Positions 1 to 12,393 of a stretch of DNA of 64,000 bases are shown in pieces (the first letter of the stretch is position 1; the number at the start of each line of letters is the position of its first letter). This DNA is from Prorocentrum cordatum. Its lineage: Eukaryota; Sar; Dinophyceae; Prorocentrales; Prorocentraceae. The stretch spans positions 587,932 to 651,931 of the forward strand of contig CAUYUJ010019915.1 of assembly GCA_963575745.1 (NCBI GenBank). The letters are read 5' to 3'. The notes below the pieces were generated by a model, which ran no database searches, had not been told where the DNA came from, and was given only the letters and a program-made list of their open reading frames with translations. The position numbers and the translations under genes were made by a program.

Positions 1-367
1 GTGGGCCACTTCCTAGGACAGCCGGCGAAATTCCCACAGGGGATTCGAATAATACTCGTATAGGACAGGGGCGGCGAGGAGAAACATAACAACGACAAGG
101 AAGCAGGGGCGGTGAGGAGGAAGGAGAGAGGACCCCCAAACCTGCGGTCGAAATGAGAGGCAAGTTTTGCAGTCGGAGGAGAGAGAAGCGAGGAGTACTT
201 TCGGTCGCGCAGGGAGGAGGCAATAATTAGGATTGCGTTGCGGCTTATTGCGGTGCGGAAGATATCGCTTTGCTAAGCATGCCCCCGCGATTCGTTAAGT
301 TTCTTTCTGGTGCTGACGATAGCATAGAGGGTTTCTTACCCGTTTCTCTATGTTATTGTTTTGTTCC

Positions 368-640
368 GATGACGACGACGACGGCGATGACGGTGATCAC
401 AATGGTGATGAGGACGCTAATCGTGATGTTGGTCATGAAGGTGGTGATAATGCAGATGACGACGGCAACGATGATGGCACATGTGATGTTGGTAGAGATG
501 TTCGAAATAATGGTGCAGCTGCTGGTGCCGATTCTGGCTCTGATTGTGATACAGTGATGATGGTGGTGATGCTGATTTGTGTCATGACGATGATGATGAC
601 GATGATGAAAATGATTCTGGTGCTGTTTGTGATACTGTGG
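368..640. repeat. Degenerate GAT-rich microsatellite
   Basis: Imperfect GAT/GAC/GGT trinucleotides run through this interval. All overlapping open frames are low-complexity (Asp, Met/Val or His/Ile-rich) and I do not treat them as coding. The same repeat type recurs at 50.9, 55.0, 57.4-57.7 and 63.1 kb. The bases before it (1-367) hold no gene that I can support. Confidence 0.8.
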
Positions 641-788
641 GTGCGAGGCATAGTAGTGATCTAGCAGGGAAACGGTAATGTCTCTCCGCCGCCGTTCCAC
701 GGTCGAACCTGATGTGGAGTTCTTGCCGCTGGCAAATGGTCCCGGCGGCGGGACAGCCTCGGTGTGAGCGGAGCTGCTGCTGGAGTCG

Positions 789-1323
789 GTGATCCGCGGC
801 GCGGTGGCGACTTGCTTGCGCGATGTGGTTCCAAGCATTGTGACGCGGTCGGCCTACGTGGGCGAGAACATTGACCACGAACTCGCGCTGGTAAAGCCGC
901 TGTCGGAGTTGCTGTGGTTTATGAAGCCTATCGGCCACCACGTCTTGGAGGACATGCTGTGTGGACCACCCCGATTCGGAGGAGATGCGGCTTCAGATGC
1001 AAAGGGTCCTCTGGACGGCGTTGATGCGGCCACACTGCGTGAGGCGACCAGCGCCAGGCCAGGCGGACATCGAGGGTGAGCGGCACACGCTGATGATCGA
1101 GGCGCGCGGCCTGACCACTTTCGGTGGCACTGCGGCGTCGCCGCGGGACGAGGCCGACTCCGACCCCACTTGGATGCTGTGCAAGCCGATGGGCGGGGCC
1201 AGCATCGGGAGCAAAGGAGATCCGAGACATATCGTACAGACGAGCTTCGAGAAGGTACGCGGGCGCGTCCAGTTGGTCGACGACATGGATTCGGAACCGG
1301 GCCCATCATCCTCATGGCGCATG
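789..1323 (+). pseudogene. Hypothetical coding fragment with a frame change
   Basis: Two plus-strand frames of normal amino-acid composition abut here. The first, 789 to about 960, reads like a globular exon (…ELLWFMKPIGHHVLEDM). From about 961 the second frame takes over (SEEMRLQMQRVLWTALM) and stays plausible to about 1320. Joining them requires a frame change near 961, so this is a frameshifted remnant, two exons, or an assembly indel. After 1330 composition falls back to GC-rich low complexity. I recognise no domain. There is no spliced-leader relic upstream. Confidence 0.22.
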
Positions 1324-1919
1324 ACAATGTGTTTCGACGGGTCTTCCACGGGTGGCGACGCTCCGGGCCCTGTCCTGCGGCTCTGCGGCGTCGGCAAAGC
1401 GGGGGAGGAGAGTGGGATCAGCTCGGCGCGGCCGCAGGTCCTCTGTGGCGGGGGGGGTCTGCGGCACTGGCACGGACAAGAATGCCGACAAGGGCCGCGA
1501 CGGTGCTGGCGACCTAGGAGATCGCGGACGCAAGCGAGGTCGCGGCGGCCGATGCCTCCCGTGGCAGCCGAGAGCTACTCGCGCTGCCGCATCGTTCCGT
1601 TAGGCGCCACGCACCAAGGGGCGCGCGAGGTCGCGCGCCGGGTGGACTTCGCATTGAAGCTCTTGCGGCGCTAAAATTGGTTCGCTGGCCACGGCATGAT
1701 CGCCGGCGAGGCGGCTTTCGGAAACATGTCGCCAAGGAGGAGCGGGTCATGAAGGAACGGGCCCTGAGACCCTCCACGGAGAAAACGGTTCAGGATGGTG
1801 AATTCGCCTTGGGGGAGGACCGGAGGATCCAGGACCTGTCTGCTGCGAGATCCGCACCCCCATCCCCCCCCGATTGGGGTGGATTGCAGCCCCTGTGGGC
1901 CGCGAGTCGCCCCTCTTAG

Positions 1920-2740
1920 TTTCATTAACTCCACGCGGGGGCTATTGAAGTTAATGAAGGTCGTTTCGCCAGAGCTCCGAGAATTAATGAGGCTAACAGA
2001 GTTAATGCAGCGTGTATTGAACTTCGCGGCCTTCACTAACTTAATGGGCTTCAATATTTTTAAAATGAAGTTTACTCTCATCACTAACCGTTTTGAAATC
2101 TTACTAACTTTAGTAGATGAGACTCCTCGGCCTCCCCCCTGGCATTGAGCCTGATCCTCCGTCCCCTTGGCCGCAGATGAGCTAATAAAGTTCATAAAGT
2201 GCATCAAGGTACTGCATCTAATAGTTGGTAAAGCTAGTAAAGTTGGTAAGTCATGTTATTGGCGTCGCTCCCTTTGTCAACTTTATTCACTTTAGTTGGT
2301 GCGACTCCTCGGCCCCGGCCCTCATCCTGAGCCTCATCCTCCCCTTCCTGCGTCCGCAGATGGGTTAATACAGTTGGTAAACTTGATATAGTTAGTAGCT
2401 TCACTGTCTTAGCGCCATTAACTTCATTAGCTTTATATTCTGTATTAACTTGATTAACTTTTATTGACCTTAGTAGGTGCGTTTTTTTCGGCCACCGCCC
2501 TCATTTTGCCCCCCTCCCCCTCCCATTCCTGCGTCCGCAGATAAGCGAACAAAGCTTACCCACTTGATCCAGTGACCAAGCAATGACAACTTCTTGCTAC
2601 ATGTTTTAAAATTTGGTAGGTGCGGCTCCTCGACCACCGCCGTCATCCTAAGCCTCCTCCGCTCCCCTACGCCGCTGATGAGCTACTAAAGCTTAAGAAG
2701 TTAATTGAACTGCATGAACTTTTGTAACTTCCCTGATCAC
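1920..2740. repeat. Minisatellite, about four 140-180 bp units
   Basis: A block containing a GTGCG-like start, CTCCTCGGCC, a pyrimidine run, then CCGCAGATGAG and an AT-rich segment with GTTAAT/AGTTGGTAA motifs recurs at about 2117, 2299, 2477 and 2619. Spacing is irregular (182, 178, 142 bp). The AT-rich part starts earlier, near 1920. No coding signal. Confidence 0.6.
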
Positions 2741-2787
2741 CCACTAGTTTACCTTAGGAAAGCGGCCTCGCGGCAGCGAAACAGAAT

Positions 2788-2921
2788 AAGAGGAGGAGTA
2801 GGAGGAGGAATAGGAGGAGGAATAGGAGGAGGAGGAGGAGGAGGAGGAGGAGGAGGAGGAGGGAGGAGGAGGAGGAGGAGTAGGAGGAGGAGGAGGAGGA
2901 GGAGGAGGAGGAGGAGGAGGG
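2788..2921. repeat. (GGA)n polypurine tract
   Basis: Almost pure GGA/GGAGGAATA repeats. The poly-Gly, poly-Ser and poly-Pro frames over it are artefacts of the repeat. 2922-3740 holds no gene that I can support; it is mixed GC-rich sequence with a pyrimidine tract near 3340-3400. Confidence 0.9.
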
Positions 2922-3744
2922 GAATGGCGAAAAAGAGGGGGGATGGGGAGAAGGAGGAATTGGGCATGTTCGGTGACACCCTCAGCACCCCGCCGAGGGC
3001 GTGATCGGTTCCTGCATGACGGAAGAAGGGAGGCGGATGCGGCCAGTTTTTCTTGCCACACGGATTCGCGTCAATGGAAATAGCGGAGGGATGCTTCAGG
3101 GGCGCCGGTTCTTGCTCACCACACCCTGACGCGCGTCGCAATTCTGCTTCATGGTCGCCCCGGGGAGGTGTGAGATTTCAGTTTCCAGTTTCTCATTATG
3201 TCCGTCGGTTTTAAGATACATGTGAAAGCACCCCTGAAACATCCCATGCGCGTGACACCCAAGACCCAGCGCTGGATCCGGACGCGTGCCTTCCTCCGGC
3301 CCTGCTGCTCCGCCTCCGCCTCATCCTCGTCCTTCTGCGTTTATTTCTCCCGCTCCTCCTCTCCCTCCTTCTCCTCCTGCCTCCCTCCTCTTGCCCCCCC
3401 TTCCCGCGTGATCGTATTTGCTCAATGTTGGCCTCATAAGCGACAAGACGCAGTTCCGCTCTGGCCACGGCTGGCCCGTCACAGCATGGCTAGATTCGAA
3501 TCGTTTTTTCAGGAGCCCGTCGGCCGAGTCTGGAGAGTCCCTTACCCAAGTATCGGTCGAGCATGGGGCGGTTCGATCCTTGCGGTCATTTGGCGTCGGG
3601 CACGGCTCCGACGAGGAGGCCTCCCGGGAGGCCTCGGCAAGGAACTCGCCCTCATGGCGTTCCACAGGACAAAAAGAACTCCCGCATGCGAGCCCCCCGT
3701 GCCCCGATTGCGAGAAATTCCTGCGGAAATTGGGTTGCTGTACC

Positions 3745-4274
3745 GGCTATGCCAGATCAGTTCGCTGGTTTGAAGGAGGACCCCTCTGTGCCGGGGGCAG
3801 AGGGCAGCTGCTTTGCGCAGTTCTTGCAGACAGCGGGGTCCTACGTAACGATGTGCATATGCGATTTCGCTCGCCAGCAGCCCCTGGGGCACCTGACGAA
3901 GGCATGCGACGGCGCGCGCATCGACGTGGACGGGGTCGCCGCCGAGCGCGAGAACCTCGCTGGGGAGGAGCAGGGTCTCGGCTCCATCTCGGACGCTGAC
4001 GTGTTGGCCCTCGCGACCAGCCGCTAATTATGTCGCGCAGCAGCCTCTCGCATTTGCGGTGAGTCTGCGGGGGAAGAGGCACCTGTCCTCTTTCACCCTG
4101 ATCCACAAGTGCGAGTTCACCGACGTCTCAGTCGACCCTGCCTTGATGTCCGAGCAGAACGTGTCCAGCGCCGTCATCGCAGTGCCATTAGCGATGGGTG
4201 ACATTTGCGGGAAGGGGTGGCGCGAGCAGCTCTTGGTGCAAATCCGCCAGCACGGCAAGGGAGATCTCTCTTGA
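3745..4274 (+). pseudogene. Hypothetical coding fragment, frame broken
   Basis: From about 3745 to 4027 one plus frame has ordinary composition (residues such as FAQFLQTAGSYVTMCIC and IDVDGVAAERENLAGEEQG) and ends at TAA. A second frame, 4059-4274, continues with FTLIHKCEFTDVSVDPAL and ends KGDLS-stop. The two are one frame apart. I recognise no domain. It may be the remains of an exon pair or of a decayed retrocopy. 4275-4845 shows nothing else that I can support. Confidence 0.22.
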
Positions 4275-4845
4275 GCTTCGCATCTTGAGGCGAAAGCGGT
4301 TCTCACTGCGCAACATCTCAGCACGACGCTCGAATTTCCCGATGAAGCAGCGATGTTTGGATGATGCGCTACCGCGGCAAAGATCATGCGCCTCGCTGCG
4401 CTGTTGTCGAATGCTGCGACCATCGTCCGACCATTCTGGTCTACCTGGCGCAGATGTTCGCCATTCCCTCGGAAAGAATTCAAGCGGATGCTGCTTTCAC
4501 CGGTGGACCGTCGCTGGCAGTAGAGGGCGCGTCCTAGGGCGCCGCGCTCCTGTCGCTTCTGAATATGAGGCTGTTCTGAGACCTTGCAGATTCAATCGGA
4601 CATCCCACAGTACCCCACTACCACTATGGGTGTCACGACACAAATCACAACTGAGCTGCTCTTTTGCGATGTAGCAACCCGTGTCCCTGGATTGGTTGCT
4701 ACGTTGCATGCCTGCTCCGTCGCAGTAAGTTGCTATTGTGCTAGTTGTACTTGAATTGCAAGCCCGAGTTGTAGCCGCGCCGCTGTCTCTTTACTGCGCA
4801 GATAACATGACGGAGCAGATTGTCCGGTCGATGCCCGGCTTTCCT

Positions 4846-6090
4846 ACGGCGCCGCCCCTGTAACATCTTTTGCTCGATCTTTCTCCACCCTTTACATCTT
4901 GCCTAGCGCCGCCAGCCGCAATCCTCGCCCTCTTCCCCCCTCTTCCATGCCCCCCTCTTCCTCCCTATCGTGATCCTCTTCCCCCCCTTCCCCCCCCTCC
5001 TCTTCCTCCCATCCCTCCTCTGCGCCCCGTCTCTGAACATCCAGGCTGGAGCTGGCTTCGGGAGAAGTCTGAGCCTCCGCTCGGACTCTCGCTGTCGCAT
5101 TCTTGAACATAAATAAAAACTCGCCGATCCAAGCGCCCCAGGGGGGGGGGCAAGTACAAGGGGGCGTTTCATGGGGCGCTCGCGAAATAGCGAGATGCGA
5201 AATCGAGGGGGCACGAGGGCGAAGACGCGGCAGGGGAAATGGCCCCCCTTCCCTTCCTCCTTCCCTACAGCGCCGCCCCTGAAACATCCGTTGCCCCATC
5301 TTTTCCCGCCGCCCTCTTGCCTGGCGCTGCCGGCCGCAATCCCCCCCCCCCGCCCCTCGCCCGCCCCCCCCCCCCCCCCCTCCATCGTGATCCTCTTTCC
5401 AACCCCTTGGCCCCTCACATCCCTTTACTGCGTTTTGTCTCTGAACATTCAGGCTGGAGGTGGCCCAGGGGGAGGTCTGAGCCTCCGCTCGGATTCTCGC
5501 GGTCGCATTCCTGAGCAGAGATGAGGGCTCGCAAATCTTAGCGCCACAGGGGGGGGGAAGGGCAATGGGGGCGTTCCAGGGGCGCTCGCGAACAACAGAA
5601 AAACGAGATGCGAAACCGAGGGGGCGCGAGGACGGACGCGCGGCAAGGGAAATGACCCCCCCCCCCCCCCCCCTTTTGTCCTGCAGCGCCGCCCCTGAAA
5701 CACCCTCTGCCCCGCCTGTCGCCACCCTTTCCTCCCCGCTGACACTGCCGGCCGCGACCCCCCTCCCCCCCCCCTCCTTTGCCCAGATTTTCTTCCCCAT
5801 CATTCTCCCCGTCCGCCCTCTTCCTCAGCCTCCCATCTCCCCGTTGCGTTTCGCTTCTTGACATTCAGGCCGGAACTGGCCTCGGGGGGGGCCTGGGCCC
5901 CCGCCCGGATTCTTGGCGCCGCATTCGGGGGCAGAAGAAATTAAAGCACGCCAATCCAAACGCCCCAGGGGGGGGGGGGGGGGAGGGGGGAATAGCGAGG
6001 GGACGTTGCAGGGGCGCCCGCGAAAAACCGAGATTCGAAATCGAGGGGGCACGAGGGCGAAACGCGCGGTGAGGGAAGTGGGCGGGGGGT
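4846..6090. repeat. Three tandem ~416 bp units
   Basis: Each unit starts with GCGCCGCCCCTGAAACATC (about 4848, 5270, 5686). It continues through a C-rich tract, then a CATTCAGGCTGGA-like segment, then GGGGCGCTCGCGAA and CGAGGGGGCACGAGGGCGA. Units differ mainly in the length of the C and G runs. The frames across them are Pro/Gly/Arg-rich in all phases, so I regard the block as a non-coding satellite. Confidence 0.75.
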
Positions 6091-6345
6091 GGGTGGGCAC
6101 GAGATAACCTCGCGCGTTTTGGCCGGCAAAGCATTTCCTGCGCGCGCGCCGCCTGTCCACTTGCAAGGTCTATCGGAACAGAGCAGCCCATGCATTCGCG
6201 CCTTCACTCACCTTCCAAAGATTGCACTCCACCAGAATCCGCCCCACGGGGCCGTCGACGCCATTGGTTCGAGCCATTCGCGCCCGCTCGGGCTCGATGG
6301 CGCGCCGGGCAAGCAAGCAGGAATGCCTTCTGCCGCGTGCGATAA

Positions 6346-6915
6346 ATGCCCGGAACGCTTCGGGGCTCCACGCGAAGGTCGGCGCAAATGTCGCTGAACC
6401 GGCGCGCGCGCGAGACCCGCATGCGAGATGGCAAGCGGGGGCCGGCGGAGCGCCGCGAGGCGCACCAGAAACGGAAGAAGATTATGGTCGCGGCCGCTGG
6501 AATCGCCCAGGCCTTGGTGGACCAGACGATCGCGGCTTTTACCCTGCGCCCTATCCGTCGCGATGAGACGGATGCCGTGCACAGCGACGCTCGCGAGCGC
6601 CATGCGAAGGCCGCGGGCTTGGGCCCGTCGCGCGTCCACCGGGCGCAGGGATGCGACGCGCAGAACCTTCCCGGCAAGTCCCAGGGCGCGCGGTTGGAGG
6701 AGATCAAGCCCAACCAGGGCTGCGCGTTGGCGTTCCACGGGATGTTGCTTCCAAAAAGGCGGCGGTTTTCGATGAAGATCCGGCCTTGCGCTTCGCGGTG
6801 ATTTGCAAGGATGGAACCGAGGTTGCGGCCGCCCTCGGTAAGCAGCCCCGCGGGGCAGCAGCCCTGCGGGAGGCGGTCGGGGGCGCGAGCAGGAGGGCCA
6901 GCGCGCGGCGCGGGT
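6346..6915 (+). pseudogene. Hypothetical coding fragment
   Basis: A plus frame from 6346 gives a charged, helix-like protein (MRDGKRGPAERREAHQKRKK, then MVAAAGIAQALVDQTIAAF). The signal passes to another plus frame near 6740 (VFDEDPALRFAVICKDGTEV) and fades by about 6915. The minus frames covering the same bases are Arg/Pro-rich shadows. The frame switch suggests decay, an unseen intron or an assembly indel. Function unknown; no leader relic upstream. Confidence 0.22.
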
Positions 6916-7241
6916 GCTATCGCAAGAACAATTGGCCGACATGGGGGGGCCCACGCCATCACTATCCCGAAACAGTTGCCGCAGCCTCATGCATCGCACC
7001 GATTGGGAATATCAGAATGAAGGTTATCACGGGTTCGACGCATCTTACAGCTGCCTCTGGTGGCAAGGGGGCACGGAGATCTCCCGAGCCAAAATCTTCA
7101 GGCAGCGCAAGCACATACTGGAATTCAGACGGTTGTTCGTTCTGCATCACGATTGGATGAGCATAATCTCTGGGCCAGATTCTCGTCGATCGCAGTTCTG
7201 TTGGCAACGTAAGACAGCGAGTGTTGCTCGCATGCGTTTTT

Positions 7242-7248
<7 letters not shown>

Positions 7249-7295
<47 letters not shown>

Positions 7296-7298
7296 AGC
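7249..7298. repeat. (AT)n microsatellite
   Basis: About 50 bases of alternating A and T, unusual in this GC-rich window. Confidence 0.95.
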
Positions 7299-7365
7299 TA
7301 TGAGCGCGAGCAGCTTGTCCGCGCTGCCATTGAAAAATGGTATCACGACTATAGTGGTGATCGTC

Positions 7366-7545
7366 GCGGAGGCCTCGTGGGGCGCCCTGGGGCGCCTTGG
7401 GGCTTACTCGGGTTTCATGGGGCTTCCTGAGGCGTCCTGAGTGGGGGCTCCCCGGGGCGCGCTTGTGGCCTCCCAGGGTTTCTTGGGGCTTCTTGGGGCC
7501 CTCTGGAGCGTCCTGGAGGCCCGGTGGGCTTCCTGGCGTTAGTCA
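7366..7545 (+). repeat. TTGGGGC-rich repeat fragment
   Basis: Irregular repetition of CTTGGGGCTTC / TGGGGCGCC units. They match in style the interior of the two 1.1 kb repeats at 21.15 and 26.86 kb, so this may be a fragment of that family. Confidence 0.45.
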
Positions 7546-7671
7546 GAATAAGAGTAAGAGAAAGGGTAAGCGCGGGCGTGGTAGCACGAGCAAGAGTAAG
7601 AGCGAGAGCGAGAGCGATTGTCTGAGCGAGGGGGGCAGGGAGAGGAAGAGTGTGAGTAGGAGTAGGAGTAG

Positions 7672-9375
7672 GAGTCAAGCTAGCCAGCTCGAGCGAGTCA
7701 AGCATGGCACGCCCAGTCCCACCCGCCCTCCCACAACATAAGAAGCAAAGCTGGCACAACTGGGGGCCGAAGTCACACCGGCCAGCCGGTTTGGTACAGC
7801 TGATGCGGCCGCGATGGCGGTTGCCGACGGGAACTGGCGAGCGCGCGTTGAATGCCGCGCACGCATTGCCAGACGAGTCGAGAATGGCCCGGTACACCGC
7901 AGGAAGCCAGAGGTGGCCGGAGGAAGCCCGACGGTCTGACAGGACACCCCAAAGCATTTTTGTGAAAAAGCATTGGGTTTTTGATGTTTTTATGTTGAAA
8001 TGCTTGCAAACACACGGTGTTCGGTAGGATTCTGACATGAACGCGCGAGTATGCTCTTTGTTGTTTTTTTTGCACAGGATTCGCGGCCTGGGTGCATGAC
8101 AGAGCATCGCGAGTGCACCGCGCGATGACGTGAAATCGCTGGATTTGACAGAATTCTTAAGATTCCAATGGTTTTCCTATGATTTCAGCAAGAGACCCGG
8201 GCAGGAAATTTGTAGAATTTTTCGGAAAAAAAAAAAAAAAAAAAAAAAAAACATTGGGTTTTTGATGTTTTTATGTTGAAATGCTTGCAAACACAAGGTG
8301 TTCGGTAGGATTCTGACATGAACGCGCGCGTGTGCTCTTTGTGGTTTTTTTGGCAATGGATTATCGCCGTGGACGACAGGACGTCCATGTCGAGAGGAAA
8401 AGATAAGAAAAATGTTGATGTTGAATTGTTTTTTACAGGTTAGGATGGGACCCCCCGCATGCGGCCCCTAATGGCCGGCCTGAGGGGGGAGTAGGAGTAA
8501 ATTCTAATAAGGAATAAGGATAGGAGTCAAGCTAGCCAGCTCGAGCGAGTCAAGCATGGCATGCCCAGTCCCACCCGCCCTCCCACAACATAAGAAGCAA
8601 AGCTGGCACAACTGGGGGCCGAAGTCACACCGGCCAGCCGGTTTGGTACAGCTGATGCGGCCGCGATGGCGGTTGCCGACGGGAACTGGCGAGCGCGTGT
8701 TGAATGCCGCGCACGCATTGCCAGACGAGTCGAGAATGGCCCGGTACACCGCAGGAAGCCAGAGGTGGCCGGAGGAAGCCCGACGGTCTGACAGGACACC
8801 CCAAAGCATTTTTGTGAAAAAGCATTGGGTTTTTGATGTTTTTATGTTGAAATGCTTGCAAACACACGGTGTTCGGTAGGATTCTGACATGAACGCGCGA
8901 GTGTGCTCTTTGTGGTATTTTTTTCACAGGATTCGCGGCCTGGGTGCATGACAGAGCATCGCGAGTGCACCGCGCGATGACGTGAAATCGCTGGATTTGA
9001 CCGAATTCTTAAGATTCCTATGGTTTTCCTATGATTTCAGCAAGAGAGCCCGGGCGGGAAATTTGTATAATTTTTGTGAAAAAGCATTGGGTTTTTGATG
9101 TTTTTATGTTGAAATGCTTGCAAACACACGGTGTTCGGTTGGATTCTGACATGAACGCGCGCGCGTGCTCTTTGTTGTTTTTTTTTTGCAATGGATTATC
9201 GCCGTGGACGACAGGACGTCCATGTCGAGAGGAAAAAAATAAGAAGCATGTTGATTTTGTATTGTTTTTTACAGGTTAGGATGGGACCACCCGGATGCGT
9301 CCGCTATCTGCCGGCCTGAGGGGGGAGTAGGAGTATATTCTAATAAGGAATAAGGATAGGAGTGGGTGCGGGGGC
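7672..9375. repeat. 852 bp tandem duplication with nested sub-repeats
   Basis: Bases 7672-8523 and 8524-9375 are near-identical with an offset of exactly 852. Each unit carries two copies of a ~75 bp sub-repeat beginning ATTGGGTTTTTGATG and ending CATGAACGCGCG (starting near 7972, 8252, 8824 and 9085). A run of about 28 A occurs at 8226-8253 in the first unit where the second has a short GTGAAAAAGC. The small frames shared by both units have no codon-like divergence, so I do not call a gene. Confidence 0.9.
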
Positions 9376-9585
9376 GGGGGCGGGGGTAGGAGTGGGAAGT
9401 AGGAGTGAGAAAAGAGCGCGAGTAAGAGTGAGAGAAATATCAAGAACAAGAGCAAGAGGCAGGCGGCGGAGGGAGGGAAAAAGAGGGGCGGGTTTGCGCG
9501 CTGCGCCCTCTCAGGCAGCAATCCGCCCGCCTCGCCCCCCCCCCCCCCCGGTTTCACGCGCGCGCCCAAGGGGGCGCGGCCGCCC

Positions 9586-11120
9586 GTGCTCAGGGGCCCA
9601 CGCAGAGTGCGCAGCCGGCGCTTGAAGTCAGGTCGGGCTGCCTTCCGCGATTTACTTTGTGGGCCAACCGCTCGCGAGCTCGATCCCGCGAGCTGGGAGC
9701 TCGCACCTTGCCGGCGGGATGCCGCGCCGCTCCGAGAGAGCGCGGCAGGCTGCCGCGAGTTCGTTAGGCCGAGCGATGCACGCAGGAAGTTCACAGAGGA
9801 GAGGGACACGCGCATTCTGCGGCGAGTTGATGACCGAGAACGGATCATGCAAGAGTGCCCCGTGACGCCCGACGTGGGCCCGGGGCCCATTGGCAGTCTA
9901 TTCGGACTTCATCAAACGGACGAGAGCGCGAGGGCTGACGATGCCGGGCCGTAGATGCGCTGCAAAGACAGCCGCGTCATTCGAGAGGAAGTTGCGGCGC
10001 GAGGAAAGCCAGGAGATTCCAAATTGCGGGAAGATTCACCAACGATTTTCTTTTCTCCAGGTTCCTCGCGTCGAGTTGTAGGTTGCAGGTGGCCGCGGAG
10101 CCGCGGAGTGCGCGCGGCCAGCGCGCGTGGGCGTGGCGAACCTAAAGGGCGTGTTTCCACCGTTTGACCATGCTAGAGTGGATATCCAGGGTGCTTCGGG
10201 CTGCCGTGCGCGGGCGCCGGCAACGTCGGGGCCGCGGGGAGATCGTCGGTGGCGAGGAGGCGCGCGCGGCACATGCTCGCCTCCTGTGCGCGAGCCCTGC
10301 CGGCGGGGCCCTCGCGGGGCCCGCGCTTCCGCCCGCGCGCAGCGCGCGCGGGGGTGGGCCGCAAGCGCTGTCTCTTCGCTGTTGCACTCCTCCTCGCGCC
10401 CGAGGGATGCCCGCGGCGAGCGGCCGCTTGCGCCAGCTGCGGCACCGCGCGTCCGCGGACTGCCTCGGCGCGCCAGGTCGCGACCGCGCGGCCGCAGAGG
10501 GCGCGCTCGCTGGGGCGGCGACTGTTTCGGGGGGCATGGGCTTGATCATCGCGCGCGGCGGGGAGCTCGAGCGCGACGTCGCGGAAGCGCCGCGGGCCAC
10601 GATGGGCGATGATTCCCCGGCGTAGCGCCGCCAGCCCGCTTGCGCCTCGGCAGGTGGCGCAGGGCCGAGCGGGGCCGCCAGTGCCGGTGCTTGGCAAGCG
10701 TGCTCCGCTGCAGCTGGTCCTGTGACGCCGCGGCTTCTGCGTCTTGGGGCGCCGCAGCCGCTCTTGGCCAGCGTCGCCGAGGAGTTCCGATTTAGTGCCG
10801 GGCGGGTGCCCTGTTTCTTGTGCTCGGACTGGCGGCGGGGGTCGCAAGGGCTGGCCTGCGCGGGCGGCGCGTCTGGCGCGGGGCTCTGGCCTCGTCATTT
10901 CCGGGGGCCTCTGGGCCGCAGGGGGGGCGGAGGCGGTTGGTCGCACGCGACGGCGCGATTGCTTTCGCGACGCGGCTGCGCAGGCGCGAGATCGCGCGCT
11001 GCCCGCAGCGCGGCTGCAAGGGTTGGCTGGCCTGCCGCCAGCAGATGGGGCAAACTTACGGGTTCGCGGGAGCTTCGGCTGGCCCTGAGTCCGCCAAGGC
11101 CCCAGACGCTTGCTGAAACG
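9586..11120 (+). other. GC-rich region with weak coding fragments
   Basis: Plus frames at 9586-9954 (FTEERDTRILRRVDDRERIM) and 10820-11113 (RCPQRGCKGWLACRQQMGQ, a Cys-pair pattern) have limited protein-like composition. They are short, lack any leader relic and lie in sequence so GC-rich that every phase stays open, including a 452-codon minus frame. I cannot decide whether any is a gene. Confidence 0.2.
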
Positions 11121-11269
11121 ACCCTTCCCCCCCAAGATTGCCTCAGGGCCCTTGCTCGCAGTCGCTGGGCCCCTCGCTCTTGGGGCGTCTGGAAGCGGGG
11201 CCAGCCCGTCCTCTTTCTCGAAGCGCGGGTCCTTGTGATATCCTTGCGAGGATTGGCTCAGGGCACATC

Positions 11270-11365
11270 TGGCACTTGCCTCGTCGTAGACGGGGCGGTG
11301 GGGCGGCGGTTGAGGCCCGCCAGCTGTCTGATTCGACGCGCTTGGCCCTGGATCGCCCCCCCCCT
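11270..11365 (+). repeat. Dispersed GC module, copy 1
   Basis: The segment containing CCTCGTCGTAGACG, GGCGGTGGGGCGG and a GACGCG-x-TTGGCCC end recurs in opposite orientation at about 38158-38250. Both copies abut C-rich or purine/pyrimidine tracts. Confidence 0.5.
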
Positions 11366-12045
11366 CCCCCCCCCCCTCCCCGCGGCAAGTAGGCAGGGGG
11401 GGTGGAGGGGGAGGATGGAGGGGAAGGGCGAGGGGCGCGTGGAAAGCCTTTCCACACGCCCATATTCCTTCCCTTAGGGGAGGAGAGGCCCGGGAGCCGA
11501 GGGAAGCAAAAAGGAAGAGGAAGAGGAACAAGAAGAAGAAACAAAAGAAGAAGAGGAGGAGGAGGAGGTAGAGGATTCAGGCTCCAGGTTGAAAGTTTCA
11601 GGCTCCAGGTTGAAAGTTGTCAGTGCCAGGGAGTGATTTCCGTGGGATCCTGTTTTGCCCCTGGGAAGACCTCTGGTCCTGGGAAAACCTCTGGTCCTGG
11701 GAAGACCTGGCCATGGGGGGCCCGGGCCCTGGGCGCCGGCCGCTGCCGGCGGCAGCGCTGCCCGCCCGCGCCGGCGGCCGCCTGGCAGGCGCGCGGGGTG
11801 CTCTCTTCATCTTTATCTCTCTCCCTCCCATTTCGTCTCTCATCCTTCTCCCTCCTCAGCGCACTCCTCATTTTCATTATGCTCCTCGTGATCCCGCTTC
11901 TGGCCCTCATCCTGATTCTCTCCCTCGTCGTCTCGCCATCCTACTCGTCACTATCAGATTACTGTTTCTCCTCCTCCTCCTCCTCCTCCGCTTCCTCCTG
12001 GCCTCCTCTAAATAGTTGTCCTCTTCCCCGGAAGCACCCTACGAT

Positions 12046-12290
12046 AGCCCCTAAAGGCATAGCGCGATAATTCCAAGATGGCCCTGGGATGGATCCAAGA
12101 TGATTCCAATATGGACCCCGTATGATTCCAAAATGGTTCCAAGATAATTCCAAGATGGCTCCAAGAGAGCACAGCCATCATAGGCGCGATCTGGGACATC
12201 GTACTCCCCAGCCAAATCAAGCGTTGTTTGGGCGTTCTTGGGGCTATTTGAAAAGGCCATGGGGGGGCCTCTTGGGACTCTAGGGAAAAA
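12046..12290. repeat. Short minisatellite, CCAAGATGG-type
   Basis: Degenerate 12-15 base units such as TTCCAAGATGG and TCCAAAATGG. The reverse complement (CCATCTTGG) occurs repeatedly in the distal part of the 1.1 kb repeats at 21.15 and 26.86 kb, suggesting an inverted fragment of that family. Confidence 0.45.
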
Positions 12291-12393
12291 GGGGTTGAAC
12301 AGAATAATCGTTTAAATTCCGTTTGCGTCCGGAGGCTTCTTGTGGGTTCGAGCTCAGGTGTTTAGTGATCTCGCTCTTGCAGCGACAAGAGCC

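Noticed and set aside
10173-11531. A 452-codon minus-strand frame
   Set aside because: Arg/Pro/Ala-rich throughout. In DNA this GC-rich, stops are rare in all phases, and other phases are equally open.
12310-12350. Possible leader relic before methyltransferase 1
   Set aside because: CTTCTTGTGGGTTCGAG aligns poorly (many mismatches plus a gap). I record only the AG acceptor.
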